Shown here in pieces: positions 16,795 through 25,297 of a DNA stretch of 64,000 bases (position 1 is the stretch's first letter; each line of letters opens with the position of its first letter). Source of the stretch: Ruminococcaceae bacterium BL-6 (GTDB lineage: Bacteria > Bacillota > Clostridia > Oscillospirales > Acutalibacteraceae); NCBI GenBank assembly GCA_902810075.1, contig LR778135.1, forward strand, positions 806,001-870,000, read 5' to 3'. The notes under the pieces were generated by a model. That model did no database searches and had not been told where the DNA came from. It saw nothing but the letters and a program-made list of their open reading frames with translations. A program made the position numbers and the translations under genes.

Positions 16795-17579
16795 ATGAAA
16801 TCAAGATGGAACTCTACCATGACAATTTTCAAAATTTTAAGTCATACAACATTCCGAAGGCCCAGCTTGTCATTGCCGATATCCCCTATAATCTCGGGAA
16901 CTATGCTTACGCTTCTTCCCCCGAGTGGTATGTCGGAGGGGACAACAAAAACGGCGAGAGCAGCAAGGCCGGGAAGCAGTTTTTCAACACGGATTCCAGC
17001 TTCAAAATTCCGGAGTACATGCATTTTTGTTCGCGCCTCTTGAAAAAGGAGCCAAAGGAGAAAGGCCAGTCACCAGCCATGATCGTATTTTGCGCTTTCG
17101 ATCAGGATCAAATGCTGATTGACTACGGCAAAAAGTACGGATTCATGCACAGCTATCCGATTTTTTTCATCAAGCGCTACTCGGCGCAAGTGCTGAAAGC
17201 CAACATGAAGATCGTCGGCGCTACAGAACACGCTATCGTCCTCTACCGCGACAAGCTCCCAAAATTCAACAATTGCGGAAGAATGGTATTCGATTGGTTC
17301 GAGTGGGTTCGAGACAATCCGGCGCGTTATCCCAAAATCCACCCTACCCAAAAGCCAGTCGCTGTCCTGAAACAGCTAATTAAGATTTTCACCGATCCGG
17401 GGGACGTCGTGATCGATCCTTGCGCTGGCAGCGGGACGACGCTCCGGGCAGCGTTCGAGCTTGACCGGAACAGCTATGGCTTTGAGGTTGACAAGAATTT
17501 CTACCAGTTGGCGCAGAATAAGATGCTCGCCCCGGCCCGAGAGGAACGAAAATACGAGCAGTTGAAATTACCGGTTTAG
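16791..17579 (+). CDS. Site-specific DNA methyltransferase (N4/N6, beta class)
   Basis: About 262 residues from GTG 16791 (stop-start GTGA overlap). The catalytic motif near the N terminus is ADIPYNLG, a DPPY variant with Ile replacing the first Pro. The AdoMet site DPCAGSGTTLRAAFEL lies near the C terminus, after HPTQKPVAVLKQLI; this order is the beta class. No cognate nuclease is nearby, so it is likely an orphan phage methylase protecting or marking DNA. The IPY variant is known in some active enzymes. Confidence 0.85.
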   Translation: MNEIKMELYHDNFQNFKSYNIPKAQLVIADIPYNLGNYAYASSPEWYVGGDNKNGESSKAGKQFFNTDSSFKIPEYMHFCSRLLKKEPKEKGQSPAMIVFCAFDQDQMLIDYGKKYGFMHSYPIFFIKRYSAQVLKANMKIVGATEHAIVLYRDKLPKFNNCGRMVFDWFEWVRDNPARYPKIHPTQKPVAVLKQLIKIFTDPGDVVIDPCAGSGTTLRAAFELDRNSYGFEVDKNFYQLAQNKMLAPAREERKYEQLKLPV

Positions 17580-17590
17580 GTGGTGAGAAT

Positions 17591-18349
17591 GTGCTTGAAA
17601 GCGGATATGTCCGTATCTATCGGTCGTTTCTCAATTGGGAATGGTACACCGATTCCAACACAAAAATAGTCTTTCTTCATCTGATTCTCACCGCAAATTG
17701 GGAGCCAAAAAAATGGCGTGGGAAGGTTATTCAACGGGGCCAGCGAGTATATTCTGCTCAAAAATTAGCGGGTGAACTGCACCTGTCAAGACAGGTGATA
17801 AGAACAGCTATAAATCACTTAATTTCAACCGGCGAAATAACCAACCAATCAACCCCTGAATATAGCATTGCTACTATAAAAAACTATGATTTTTATCAAC
17901 AGCTAACCAACGTTCCAACCAACGAGCAACCAACGGCTAACCAACCTCCAACCAACGAGCAACCACAATTGAAGAAAGATAAAGAAAGCAATAAAGATAA
18001 GAAAGATAAAAGAAAGATATATAGCGCCGTTTTTTCAGAGTATGCCGCTGGTGATTCCGAGCTTTTAAAAGCTCTAGATGATTTTGCTGAAATGCGGAAA
18101 TCAATCAAAAAGCCATTGTCTACCATGCGCGCCGCTACCATGCTGATTCATAGCTTGGATAAGCTGGCGACGAATCGGGAAACAAAGATTGCAATTTTGA
18201 ATCAATCAATTTTCAGGAATTGGCAAGGAGTATTTCCGCTGAAAGAGCAGCCTAAAGCGGCGGATCAGAATACCACTTACGATCTATCCGAATACGATCA
18301 GGCGACAGCGAACCTTGATTTTGACAGTCTGAAAGGAGAACCAAAATGA
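17591..18349 (+). CDS. Phage replisome organizer / replication initiation protein
   Basis: A 252-residue protein with GTG start. The N-terminal domain (YVRIYRSFLNWEWYTDSNTK, VIQRGQRVYSAQKLAGELHL) is the replisome-organizer winged helix. A Gln/Pro/Asn-rich linker with repeated PTNEQ units and a lysine-rich stretch follow. The C-terminal region may contact host helicase machinery. No helicase loader gene was recognised next to it. Confidence 0.8.
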   Translation: MLESGYVRIYRSFLNWEWYTDSNTKIVFLHLILTANWEPKKWRGKVIQRGQRVYSAQKLAGELHLSRQVIRTAINHLISTGEITNQSTPEYSIATIKNYDFYQQLTNVPTNEQPTANQPPTNEQPQLKKDKESNKDKKDKRKIYSAVFSEYAAGDSELLKALDDFAEMRKSIKKPLSTMRAATMLIHSLDKLATNRETKIAILNQSIFRNWQGVFPLKEQPKAADQNTTYDLSEYDQATANLDFDSLKGEPK

Positions 18350-18711
18350 CTTTTACGATTCCGGGGGAACTTCCCGGGCTGAACGAGTACATACACGCGA
18401 TCAACCGCAACCGTCACATCGGAAATCGCTTAAAGCAGGATACGCAAGAGGCTATCCAGTGGGCCGTGAGAGCGCAGATTAAACGGGGATATGAAATTAC
18501 TCGCCCGGTGGTAATTCGCTTCCTGTGGGCCAGCAGAACGGCAAAGAAGGATATCGACAACGTATGTGCCGCGCGCAAATTCATTTTGGACGCGCTTGTG
18601 AGCATGGGAATCCTCCCAAATGACACTCGAAAATGGGTACGCGGATTTACAGACGAATTTGTGATCGACCGGAAAAACCCGCGCACGGAAGTGGAGATTA
18701 GGCCGGTATGA
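18346..18711 (+). CDS. rusA: RusA-family Holliday junction resolvase
   Basis: A 121-residue RusA-type endonuclease: FTIPGELPGLNEYIHAINRN at the start, and the acidic catalytic region KKDIDNVCAARKFILDALVS with downstream DEFVIDRKNPRTEVEI. It would resolve recombination intermediates before packaging. Overlaps neighbours by 4 nt on each side. Confidence 0.93.
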   Translation: MTFTIPGELPGLNEYIHAINRNRHIGNRLKQDTQEAIQWAVRAQIKRGYEITRPVVIRFLWASRTAKKDIDNVCAARKFILDALVSMGILPNDTRKWVRGFTDEFVIDRKNPRTEVEIRPV

Positions 18712-18902
18712 AGCAATATACAGCCACTTGCTACCACTGCCACCGCTCATATCCAGCATGCGAGATTAGAACATGCCCGGCGAAAGATAAACCCGTCTGC
18801 CGGTACTGCTGCATGAAGTGCGGAAAGCACACGGAAGAAAAGATCGGCGTCGGGTGCGAACTGCTGAAGGAGGCCAAAAATGCGAAGCAAACAGCGCCAT
18901 GA
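18708..18902 (+). CDS. Small Cys-rich protein
   Basis: 64 residues with paired cysteines (CYHC, CRYCCMKC) of zinc-finger type. Unknown function; translationally coupled to rusA. Confidence 0.55.
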   Translation: MKQYTATCYHCHRSYPACEIRTCPAKDKPVCRYCCMKCGKHTEEKIGVGCELLKEAKNAKQTAP

Positions 18903-18993
18903 CGGCGGCTCATACCGCCGCATGAAAACGATGATCGAATATCACGCAAAGCCGGGGAAAGATCGGCAGAAAGCCAAAAAGAGGAAGAAATAA
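18880..18993 (+). CDS. Very small basic protein
   Basis: 37 residues, highly basic (ends KAKKRKK). ATG 18880 is preceded by AAGGAGG at 7 nt, and the ORF overlaps the previous gene. The stop codon lies inside the repeat that flanks the radical-SAM gene. Confidence 0.45.
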   Translation: MRSKQRHDGGSYRRMKTMIEYHAKPGKDRQKAKKRKK

Positions 18994-19021
18994 GTCATAG
19001 GTAAGCTTTTAAAGGCGCGCC
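18990..19021 (+). repeat. Left copy of the 32-nt repeat flanking the radical-SAM cassette
   Basis: ATAAGTCATAGGTA, four variable bases, then TTTAAAGGCGCGCC. It matches 19921-19952 at 28 of 32 positions, and both copies begin at a stop codon and lead into a GGAGGGACTATGAAA start region. Confidence 0.8.
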
Positions 19022-19048
19022 TATGTGGTCAGGAGGGACTATGAAAAT

Positions 19049-19924
19049 ATGAAGATCGGTCTGATTGACGTTGACAGCCACAACTTTCCAAATCTGGCGC
19101 TGATGAAAATATCAGCATGGCATAAGGAACAGGGAGATCACGTTGAGTGGTGGGATGGTTTCGCACATTACGATCGAGTTTATATGTCAAAGGTTTTTAC
19201 AACGGAGTATAGCCCTGATGTATTGGAACCGGTTAATGCTGATGAAATCGTCAAAGGCGGAACGGGCTATGACTTGAAGAATAAACTTCCTGACTACATA
19301 GAAAATATGTGCCCTGATTATAACCTTTATCCGCAATTCAGTGAAGCATACGGCTTTCTAACCCGTGGCTGTCCGCGCGGATGCAAGTTTTGTATTGTTG
19401 CGGAAAAAGAAGGTAAGTGCTCAAAGCAAGTGGCAGATTTAGATTGCTTTTATCGAGGGCAAAAAGAAATAAAACTATGCGACCCTAATTTGCTTGCTTG
19501 TAAAGACCATGAAAAATTGTTGCAGCAGCTTTCTCAAAGTGGCGCGTGGGTAGACTTTACGCAAGGTTTGGACATACGGCTGACAAATCGCGATAATGTG
19601 GCGCTACTAAATAATATCAAAACAAAAATGTTGCACTTTGCGTGGGATAACCCAGATCAGGATTTAACGGCATATTTTAAGCGGTTTAACGAGTTGACCA
19701 CCTGTAAAGATTATCGGAAAAAGTGCGTATATGTTTTAACCAATTTTGGCAGCACTCATGAGCAAGACCTATATCGAATTTACACGCTGCGAGAGATGGG
19801 ATACGACCCATATGTGATGATTTACAACAAAAGCACGGCTCCACGAATCACAAGACGTTTGCAAAGATGGTGCAACAGCAAATTTATTTTCCGGGCGGAA
19901 CCGGATTTTGCAAAATACAAATAA
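19049..19924 (+). CDS. Phage-encoded radical SAM-like protein
   Basis: About 291 residues. The N-terminal part (KIGLIDVDSHNFPNLALMKI) resembles the Rossmann-like domain of B12-binding radical SAM proteins. CPRGCKFCIVAE is a CX3CX2C 4Fe-4S/SAM motif. LDIRLTNRDNVALL and LHFAWDNPD fit barrel strands. Substrate unknown. ATG 19049 is used; an earlier ATG (19041) opens a 3-codon ORF whose TGA overlaps this start, suggesting translational coupling. The gene is flanked by matching 32-nt repeats. Confidence 0.75.
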   Translation: MKIGLIDVDSHNFPNLALMKISAWHKEQGDHVEWWDGFAHYDRVYMSKVFTTEYSPDVLEPVNADEIVKGGTGYDLKNKLPDYIENMCPDYNLYPQFSEAYGFLTRGCPRGCKFCIVAEKEGKCSKQVADLDCFYRGQKEIKLCDPNLLACKDHEKLLQQLSQSGAWVDFTQGLDIRLTNRDNVALLNNIKTKMLHFAWDNPDQDLTAYFKRFNELTTCKDYRKKCVYVLTNFGSTHEQDLYRIYTLREMGYDPYVMIYNKSTAPRITRRLQRWCNSKFIFRAEPDFAKYK

Positions 19925-19952
19925 GTCATAGGTACCGGTTTAAAGGCGCGCC
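19921..19952 (+). repeat. Right copy of the 32-nt repeat flanking the radical-SAM cassette
   Basis: See the left copy; differences fall in the four bases after ATAAGTCATAGGTA (CCGG here, AGCT there). Starts at the radical-SAM stop codon. Confidence 0.8.
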
Positions 19953-19969
19953 ATGACGATGGAGGGACT

Positions 19970-20185
19970 ATGAAATTTATCAACAAACAATCTGATAAGT
20001 GCATTTTTGGCGGCTCCTGCTGCTATCCGATTGATGATTGCCAGAATTGCCCGGCACGACCGGAAAACGGTGATCCGTATTGGGGGCTGACGCAATCAAC
20101 GATATCCGCCTCTGGCGGGAAAGGAGAAGAAGATGGAGAGATTAACAGAGCCCCATTTCACCAAAGGAGGAAAAATGACCGATAA
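19970..20185 (+). CDS. Small Cys-rich hypothetical protein
   Basis: 71 residues from ATG 19970 (ATGGAGGGACT upstream). The first ~30 residues (KCIFGGSCCYPIDDCQNCPA) could bind metal; the tail is low complexity and overlaps the next gene, so only the N-terminal part may matter. Confidence 0.5.
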   Translation: MKFINKQSDKCIFGGSCCYPIDDCQNCPARPENGDPYWGLTQSTISASGGKGEEDGEINRAPFHQRRKNDR

Positions 20186-20495
20186 AGAACTTGAAAAAAG
20201 CGTAATTGATGATTTCTGGGGCTGGGTGCAAAAGTATAAAGACGACGTTTACGTCCAGTTTTACAGTGAAAAGGATTGCTTTTTCTACGTCGGATTTGAC
20301 AAAGAAACGCTTTATTCCTTTACAGACCATTGGCAAGAACTTTGCGAGGAAGGCGGATGCCCTGCCACGATTCAGACGAACGGTATCTGCTTTGATCTGC
20401 AAGACGTTATCGGTGGCTACGGATTTACGATGCAAGAAGCATGGGACGCACGGCCGGTTGGGATTGAGAACAAACTCGGAAGCAATATTTTGTAA
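20175..20495 (+). CDS. Hypothetical acidic phage protein
   Basis: 106 residues from ATG 20175, preceded by AAAGGAGG. A longer start at 20133 (MERLTEPH) is possible. No recognised family; acidic and aromatic-rich. Confidence 0.6.
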   Translation: MTDKELEKSVIDDFWGWVQKYKDDVYVQFYSEKDCFFYVGFDKETLYSFTDHWQELCEEGGCPATIQTNGICFDLQDVIGGYGFTMQEAWDARPVGIENKLGSNIL

Positions 20496-20509
20496 GTGGA
20501 GGAAAAGTG

Positions 20510-20785
20510 ATGCTGACTTTACCTATCAAAAAGAAATGGTTTGACATGATTCTTTCGGGAGAAAAGCTCGAAGAATACCGCAATGACACTCGATACTATG
20601 AAAGCCGGTTTGACAAATACATCGGGATTCCGGTCAAGGTAAGGTTCCGCAATGGTTACCGGAAAGATAGCCCGTCTTTTATCCGCACGGTCATTCCGCA
20701 TTACAGGCGGGGCGGTCGCCCAGATTGGGGTGCGGAGCCGGATAAAGACTACATAGTGCTGACGATTCAGCAGGAGGAAAAGTGA
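20510..20785 (+). CDS. ASCH-domain protein
   Basis: A 91-residue protein. LPIKKKWFDMILSGEKLEEY and the following beta-rich part fit the ASCH fold, a PUA-like RNA-binding or RNA-processing domain common in phages. Start ATG 20510 (or GTG 20507) after GTGGAGG. Confidence 0.8.
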   Translation: MLTLPIKKKWFDMILSGEKLEEYRNDTRYYESRFDKYIGIPVKVRFRNGYRKDSPSFIRTVIPHYRRGGRPDWGAEPDKDYIVLTIQQEEK

Positions 20786-21057
20786 TGGATACTGATACAT
20801 GGGTAAGCGGCTATAAAGTCCGTTCGTTCCCGTGGGTAGACGGTAAGACGATCTATTTTAACGTGCAATGCTACCTGCCCGGTCAATCCCTCTCACAGCC
20901 GCCCGTATGGGACAAAACGGTGTATATCACAGATAATGCCGCAGGGCGTAATATGGTTGCAAATTTCGCACACTCGCTCACGGAGTATATTGCAAATTTG
21001 GAGATACCAGCCGGGAGAAAAATAATATTAACCGTTGAAAGGAGCCCAAAAATCTGA
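20785..21057 (+). CDS. Hypothetical phage protein
   Basis: 90 residues; ATG overlaps the upstream stop and a CAGGAGG box precedes it. No recognised family. Confidence 0.55.
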   Translation: MDTDTWVSGYKVRSFPWVDGKTIYFNVQCYLPGQSLSQPPVWDKTVYITDNAAGRNMVANFAHSLTEYIANLEIPAGRKIILTVERSPKI

Positions 21058-21551
21058 TGGACGCTAAATATCTTGCAGAGATCAAGGCGCGGACGGAAGC
21101 TGCGACGTCTGGGCTGTGGTGGCCGGCAGAGTGCCGTGAAGGATTTGCTATTTACGTCAGGAAAGGAAGAAATTCCACAATCATTGCAAAAGTGTTCAAT
21201 ACGCTGTCTGATACCGTCTTTATCGCCAACGCTAAACGTGATATCCTAGCCCTACTTGCCGAGGTAGAACGGCTGCAGAAATGCCTCGAAAATAGCAATG
21301 AGTTTCGGAGGCGCATGGAAGAAAAAGCGCGAAAGGCTGATTCGGAATGTGCCACGCTGAAACGGGCGTTGGAAGGGGCCTCTAAGTACATTGTCGAATT
21401 TGGCCGCGTTGATTATTTTCTTTGCGATGATATCCCGCAGGAACTCCACTTGAAATATCAGCCGAAGAACGACGGGAACTACGAAAACGGCCCTTGCATC
21501 AAGTGCGTACAGGAATATTTCATCCAGAAAGCGCAGGAGGCAGAAAAATGA
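21057..21551 (+). CDS. Ea22/Ead-like hypothetical protein
   Basis: 164 residues. The arrangement IKARTEAATSGLWW, VFIANAKRDILALLAEVERL and a coiled coil matches the Ea22-like proteins scattered in temperate phages. Function unknown in the family. Confidence 0.65.
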   Translation: MDAKYLAEIKARTEAATSGLWWPAECREGFAIYVRKGRNSTIIAKVFNTLSDTVFIANAKRDILALLAEVERLQKCLENSNEFRRRMEEKARKADSECATLKRALEGASKYIVEFGRVDYFLCDDIPQELHLKYQPKNDGNYENGPCIKCVQEYFIQKAQEAEK

Positions 21552-21739
21552 AATCTGGACTTTATTATTTTAAGTGTCCGAAATGCGGCTTTGCTTTTTC
21601 CGCCGCAATTCCAGAGGTCGATTGGAAGGAATTTGACGATATTCGCGCTTGTCCGTGCGGAGAACGGATGAAGACTGTACGGTATGTGCCGGATGAAGAC
21701 GCGATTTCGACGTCGGAGCAGGAGGGGAAGAAAAAATGA
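21548..21739 (+). CDS. Small zinc-ribbon protein
   Basis: 63 residues from ATG 21548 (CAGGAGG upstream): FKCPKCG and ACPCGERM form two metal knuckles. Unknown function. Confidence 0.6.
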   Translation: MKSGLYYFKCPKCGFAFSAAIPEVDWKEFDDIRACPCGERMKTVRYVPDEDAISTSEQEGKKK

Positions 21740-21927
21740 TTACAAAAAGCCTTGAACAGATCGTCCTTACCCGTAAACGCCAGTGCTGCCGATGCGGAAG
21801 AACGATGCAGCGTGGAGAGCCGTGCGTAAAATACACGGTTGACCAAAAAGGCACGATCTCCTACCACAGAACAAAATATTGGTGCGAGGATTGCGAAAAC
21901 GGGAAGGAGGCCGACCATGCCGAATGA
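21736..21927 (+). CDS. Small zinc-finger protein
   Basis: 63 residues with CCRCGRTM and WCEDC pairs about 30 residues apart. Overlaps both neighbours; unknown function. Confidence 0.6.
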   Translation: MITKSLEQIVLTRKRQCCRCGRTMQRGEPCVKYTVDQKGTISYHRTKYWCEDCENGKEADHAE

Positions 21928-22255
21928 AATGACTGCCGCAGAAGCGGCGGAAATAATCGAAAAGCTGATACCGGATATCGAAAACGATATGACTATATAC
22001 GCATATGAATCCGAGGCTTTGCATACCGCCGCCTCCTACCTCCGCAAAATCGCCGCAGGAGAGTATAAGCCGGTGGTGCACGCACACTGGGAACTCGTCT
22101 CCGAGGGCGCACAATGCAATCTCGTCAAGTGTACCCACTGCGGGCGCTCGATAGCCGTGGCAAGGAATGTCCCGCTGGACGAGTGGCGTGCGGCAAAGCC
22201 GTATTGCGATCAGTGCGGCGCGCTGATGAACGGAAAGAGTGATGACCATGCCTGA
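21917..22255 (+). CDS. Phage zinc-ribbon protein
   Basis: 112 residues from ATG 21917 (AAGGAGG upstream). A helical N terminus (EAAEIIEKLIPDIENDMTIY) is followed by a C-terminal zinc ribbon (CTHCGRS ... YCDQCGALM). The layout is common in small phage proteins; function unknown. Confidence 0.65.
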   Translation: MPNEMTAAEAAEIIEKLIPDIENDMTIYAYESEALHTAASYLRKIAAGEYKPVVHAHWELVSEGAQCNLVKCTHCGRSIAVARNVPLDEWRAAKPYCDQCGALMNGKSDDHA

Positions 22256-22595
22256 TTCTATTTCCATCGGTTTCCGCCGTTCCGTCCGCTGTTCCGACGG
22301 CAAGACCCGTACCGGCAGAGTAATCTACATACACCCGGATAATATTTTCGCAGTGCTGGAATTCAGCGGAGTGATGGGTAAGTGGCGGGAATCAATATTC
22401 CTCACTGGGCCGGAGAATCCGAAGAACTATCAAGACCGCGATCACCCAGCGTTCCACCGTCATGTATTTACGCCGGAAGAGGATAAGAGAATCTTAAAAT
22501 CAAAAAACGATACCAAACTTGCAAAAGAGATCGGCGTGAAAGTCAATGTCATCTGGAGTCATCGGGCATTGCTGAAGCGAAGGGCGCAATCATGA
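22242..22595 (+). CDS. Hypothetical protein with possible HTH
   Basis: 117 residues (ATG 22242, or ATG 22248). The N-terminal beta-rich part has RTGRVIYIHPDNIFAVLEF; the C-terminal TPEEDKRILKSKNDTKLAKEIG resembles a Myb/SANT-like HTH. Possibly DNA-binding. Confidence 0.55.
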   Translation: MTMPDSISIGFRRSVRCSDGKTRTGRVIYIHPDNIFAVLEFSGVMGKWRESIFLTGPENPKNYQDRDHPAFHRHVFTPEEDKRILKSKNDTKLAKEIGVKVNVIWSHRALLKRRAQS

Positions 22596-22765
22596 AATAC
22601 TCTGAATTATCCCCTGAAGATCAGCGGAACGCGGTTAGTCAGGTACTCATTGCCATCACCCAATCGGATCACGAGGTATGGGTAACACAGGCTGATCTCG
22701 AGTATGAGGCGGCTAATCTGGATTGGATTAAGAATCCGGATGGGACATTGGAATTTGAAATGTGA
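22592..22765 (+). CDS. Small hypothetical protein
   Basis: 57 residues starting MKYSELSPEDQRNAVSQVL, coupled by an ATGA overlap to the upstream gene. Helical and acidic; not recognised. Confidence 0.5.
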   Translation: MKYSELSPEDQRNAVSQVLIAITQSDHEVWVTQADLEYEAANLDWIKNPDGTLEFEM

Positions 22766-22777
22766 AAGGAGTAGCCT

Positions 22778-23218
22778 ATGGATAAAATGGACGCCTTGAA
22801 GCAATGCGATGCTCTTCGCGCCGAGATAAAGCAGATTGAAAAAGACATATCAATTTTGAGCCGAAAGGAATGGGTATTTACAACCGATTCCGTTGTCGGA
22901 TCGAGCCGGGAAGAGCCGTATCAGCCTCACAGCATAGCGATATCCGGATATGCTCCGGCTCCGGAAGATGTCCGGGAAATTCAATCCCGAAAAAATAAGC
23001 TCGAAAGATTCCGGTTGAAGCTGCTCCGGAAGCAAAACGATGCAGAGGATTTCCTTGAAACGGTTCCAAACTCAACCGACCGCGTTATCCTGCGGGGGTA
23101 TTACATAGACGGGAAGCAGTGGAAGGATGTTGCCGCCGATCTGACGGAGAGTACGGGGCGGGATTTTACGGAAGCAGCCGTAAAAATGCGGGCCAGAAGA
23201 TTTTTTGAGAAAAATTAG
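22778..23218 (+). CDS. DUF1492/ArpU-RinA-type late transcription regulator
   Basis: A 146-residue protein with an N-terminal coiled coil and a C-terminal sigma-region-4-like HTH (STDRVILRGYYIDGKQWKDV, AAVKMRARRFFEK). Proteins of this type sit at the end of the early block and switch on the late genes, as here just upstream of a repeat-bearing promoter region and the packaging genes. Confidence 0.8.
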   Translation: MDKMDALKQCDALRAEIKQIEKDISILSRKEWVFTTDSVVGSSREEPYQPHSIAISGYAPAPEDVREIQSRKNKLERFRLKLLRKQNDAEDFLETVPNSTDRVILRGYYIDGKQWKDVAADLTESTGRDFTEAAVKMRARRFFEKN

Positions 23219-23547
23219 CAAATGTTACACATGTTACTTGTCAAGATGTTACACTAGATATAGTGCAAAGTGTATCTACACAAGCACAACGCTTTTTTCA
23301 TCTTCTGACCTCCTTTCATACCCGCATCCCGGCGCGGGATAGTGCCGGGAAATCCTCTCTCAATTGCGCCGCCTGAAACGACGGCGCATTATATGCCACC
23401 GGGCACGGAATCATCCGGGGCCTGCCGGTCATACCGGGCGGTGACACCAGAAGCGCAAGGCAATGGGCGGCTTGCGCTGACAGCAATCCCTTTCACTATG
23501 GGTTTGGCAGCCGGGAACAGACCGGCAATTTTGAATATTTCAGCGCC
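23219..23547 (+). promoter_or_regulatory. Late-region control segment with three TGTTAC repeats
   Basis: TGTTACAC (23223-23230), TGTTACTT (23232-23239) and TGTTACAC (23247-23254) lie in tandem beside a weak promoter, TTGTCA (23238-23243) and TATAGT (23259-23264). Further on, GCGCCG and CGGCGC around 23366-23388 form a hairpin. No convincing gene is present. The repeats are candidate binding sites for the DUF1492 protein. Confidence 0.5.
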
Positions 23548-25095
23548 TTGCGTGAGCAGGGCACTTTTTGTGAGGTGATCCTGACGGAATTATCAGAACT
23601 GACAAAAGCAGTATGCGATCTGTTTAACTGTGAAAAAGAATCCATCGTTGATTCCGTCAAGAACGTCATTTTTTCGGATCGTAAAAATGACATCTTATCC
23701 AAATATTTTGATTTAATCGGTGGAAATCTGCGAACAGACGAATTACAAAAGATATTTCAGTATTATTACGCCGATCGCAAAGAAAAATGTCAGGATTTCA
23801 CTCCACAAAGCATCGCAAAGCTGTTAGCTTCGGAAGTTGTTACAGGCGCGGAATCAATTTACGATATGTGCGCTGGAAGTGGCGCACTGACAATTCAGGC
23901 ATGGGCGCAAAATAAAGACGCAATTTTTTATTGCGAGGAGCTGGACGATAACGCCGTTCCTGTGTTGCTGTTTAATTTAGCGTTAAGAAACATTTTCGGA
24001 TACGTAGTGCATCGCGACGTGCTGACGATGGAAGAAAAGGCCGTCTACCAGCTGACCGCTGGTGACAGATTTTCGCGAATTGAGAGAATACCGGAAGCTC
24101 CGGAAATCAGTGCGGAAGCCATTATTTCTAATCCGCCTTATAACATTCCGTGGAACGCACCGGGGCCGCTATTTGCGGATAAACGCTTTAAAAAATGTAC
24201 GATCCCACCTGCTTCCAACGCAAACTATGCTTTTGTTTTGACGGCCTTAGATAGGCTTTCCGAAAATGGACGATGCGCGTTTGTTCTGCCGAGCGGGGCA
24301 TTGACTTCCGCTGGACCGGATAAAGAAATCAGGAAATATCTTTGTGACAATAGACTGCTTGAAAAAGTCATTGCACTTCCGGGTCACATGTTTGAGGCTA
24401 CCGATATCCCGACTTGTATTTTGGCCTTTAGCCGAGGAAACAGAAGCGTGTCGTTTTTCGACTGCCGCCAAAAAGTGGAACAGGAAGATCGGGAGCAAAC
24501 AGGACAATTTGGGGGCGCGAGCCATACGAGGCGCACATATCATAAAACTGTCAATGTTTTGCCAGACGAGTTGATCGACGCCTTGTGCAGCCCGGCGGAA
24601 GATATTCCGGGATTCTCTGTTTTGGCTTCTCTGAACGATATTGAGAAGCAAGAATACATTCTCACTCCGTCAAGATATATTCGGCCAGATATAGCTCCGA
24701 CAGAACATCGACCATACACAGATATTATCGACGACATCAACCGTGTATCCCGCGAGCGAAGCATCTTAAAAATCACGGTAAATGAAACATTGGCAAGGCA
24801 GTTGGGACTAAGCGAGATTGCGGAAGTTGAGCGACAAAATCCAGACTTGGATAAGACTTTCGGCATATTCGGAAAAAAGTATGAAAGTCGCCATTTTATC
24901 CAGCTATCGAAAAACAAAAATGAACTAAAGATTGAGAATCAGGACAAGGAGTTTTTCTCAAGCCTGCTTGAAATATTTATTCCGATGTGGAAGCAGCACG
25001 TATATTACTTAAATCATGAAGAAAACCGATTGCTTATGGAATTGCGGGACGCGATGCTCCCGGATTTGATGTCCGGGAAGCTGCAAGTATCTTGA
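23548..25095 (+). CDS. HsdM-like N6-adenine DNA methyltransferase
   Basis: About 515 residues, gamma-class type I methylase fold. YYYADRKEKCQDFTPQSIAKLL, AdoMet motif YDMCAGSGALTIQAW, catalytic NPPYNIPW and LPSGAL are all present; the C-terminal part lacks a recognisable specificity domain. No hsdS or hsdR is nearby, so it is an orphan. The start is uncertain (TTG 23548 or GTG 23575), without a clear Shine-Dalgarno. Confidence 0.85.
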   Translation: MREQGTFCEVILTELSELTKAVCDLFNCEKESIVDSVKNVIFSDRKNDILSKYFDLIGGNLRTDELQKIFQYYYADRKEKCQDFTPQSIAKLLASEVVTGAESIYDMCAGSGALTIQAWAQNKDAIFYCEELDDNAVPVLLFNLALRNIFGYVVHRDVLTMEEKAVYQLTAGDRFSRIERIPEAPEISAEAIISNPPYNIPWNAPGPLFADKRFKKCTIPPASNANYAFVLTALDRLSENGRCAFVLPSGALTSAGPDKEIRKYLCDNRLLEKVIALPGHMFEATDIPTCILAFSRGNRSVSFFDCRQKVEQEDREQTGQFGGASHTRRTYHKTVNVLPDELIDALCSPAEDIPGFSVLASLNDIEKQEYILTPSRYIRPDIAPTEHRPYTDIIDDINRVSRERSILKITVNETLARQLGLSEIAEVERQNPDLDKTFGIFGKKYESRHFIQLSKNKNELKIENQDKEFFSSLLEIFIPMWKQHVYYLNHEENRLLMELRDAMLPDLMSGKLQVS

Positions 25096-25144
25096 TATTT
25101 GAGCGTATCTCTTCGGCGGTGCGCTTTTGTTTTGAGGTGACAGC

Positions 25145-25297
25145 ATGTTATGCAGAAATTGCGTCTGGAACGATTATCGCCGGGCTGGTAAGCCATACTG
25201 CATGCTGCCGAGATGTCCATATGAAAAATCCCTACCCGATAAAAGCAAATACCATAATCAAGCTGATTTGAGAAGGTGGCGACTTGACCGACCGTGA
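25145..25297 (+). CDS. Small Cys-containing protein before the terminase
   Basis: 50 residues: CRNC, YCMLPRCPY, so two metal knuckles are possible. ATG 25145 after GAGGTGACAGC. Unknown function. Confidence 0.55.
   Translation: MLCRNCVWNDYRRAGKPYCMLPRCPYEKSLPDKSKYHNQADLRRWRLDRP

Noticed and set aside
23342..23578. 78-codon ORF in the gap before the HsdM-like gene
   Set aside because: No Shine-Dalgarno, composition unlike neighbouring proteins, and it overlaps hairpin-rich regulatory sequence.
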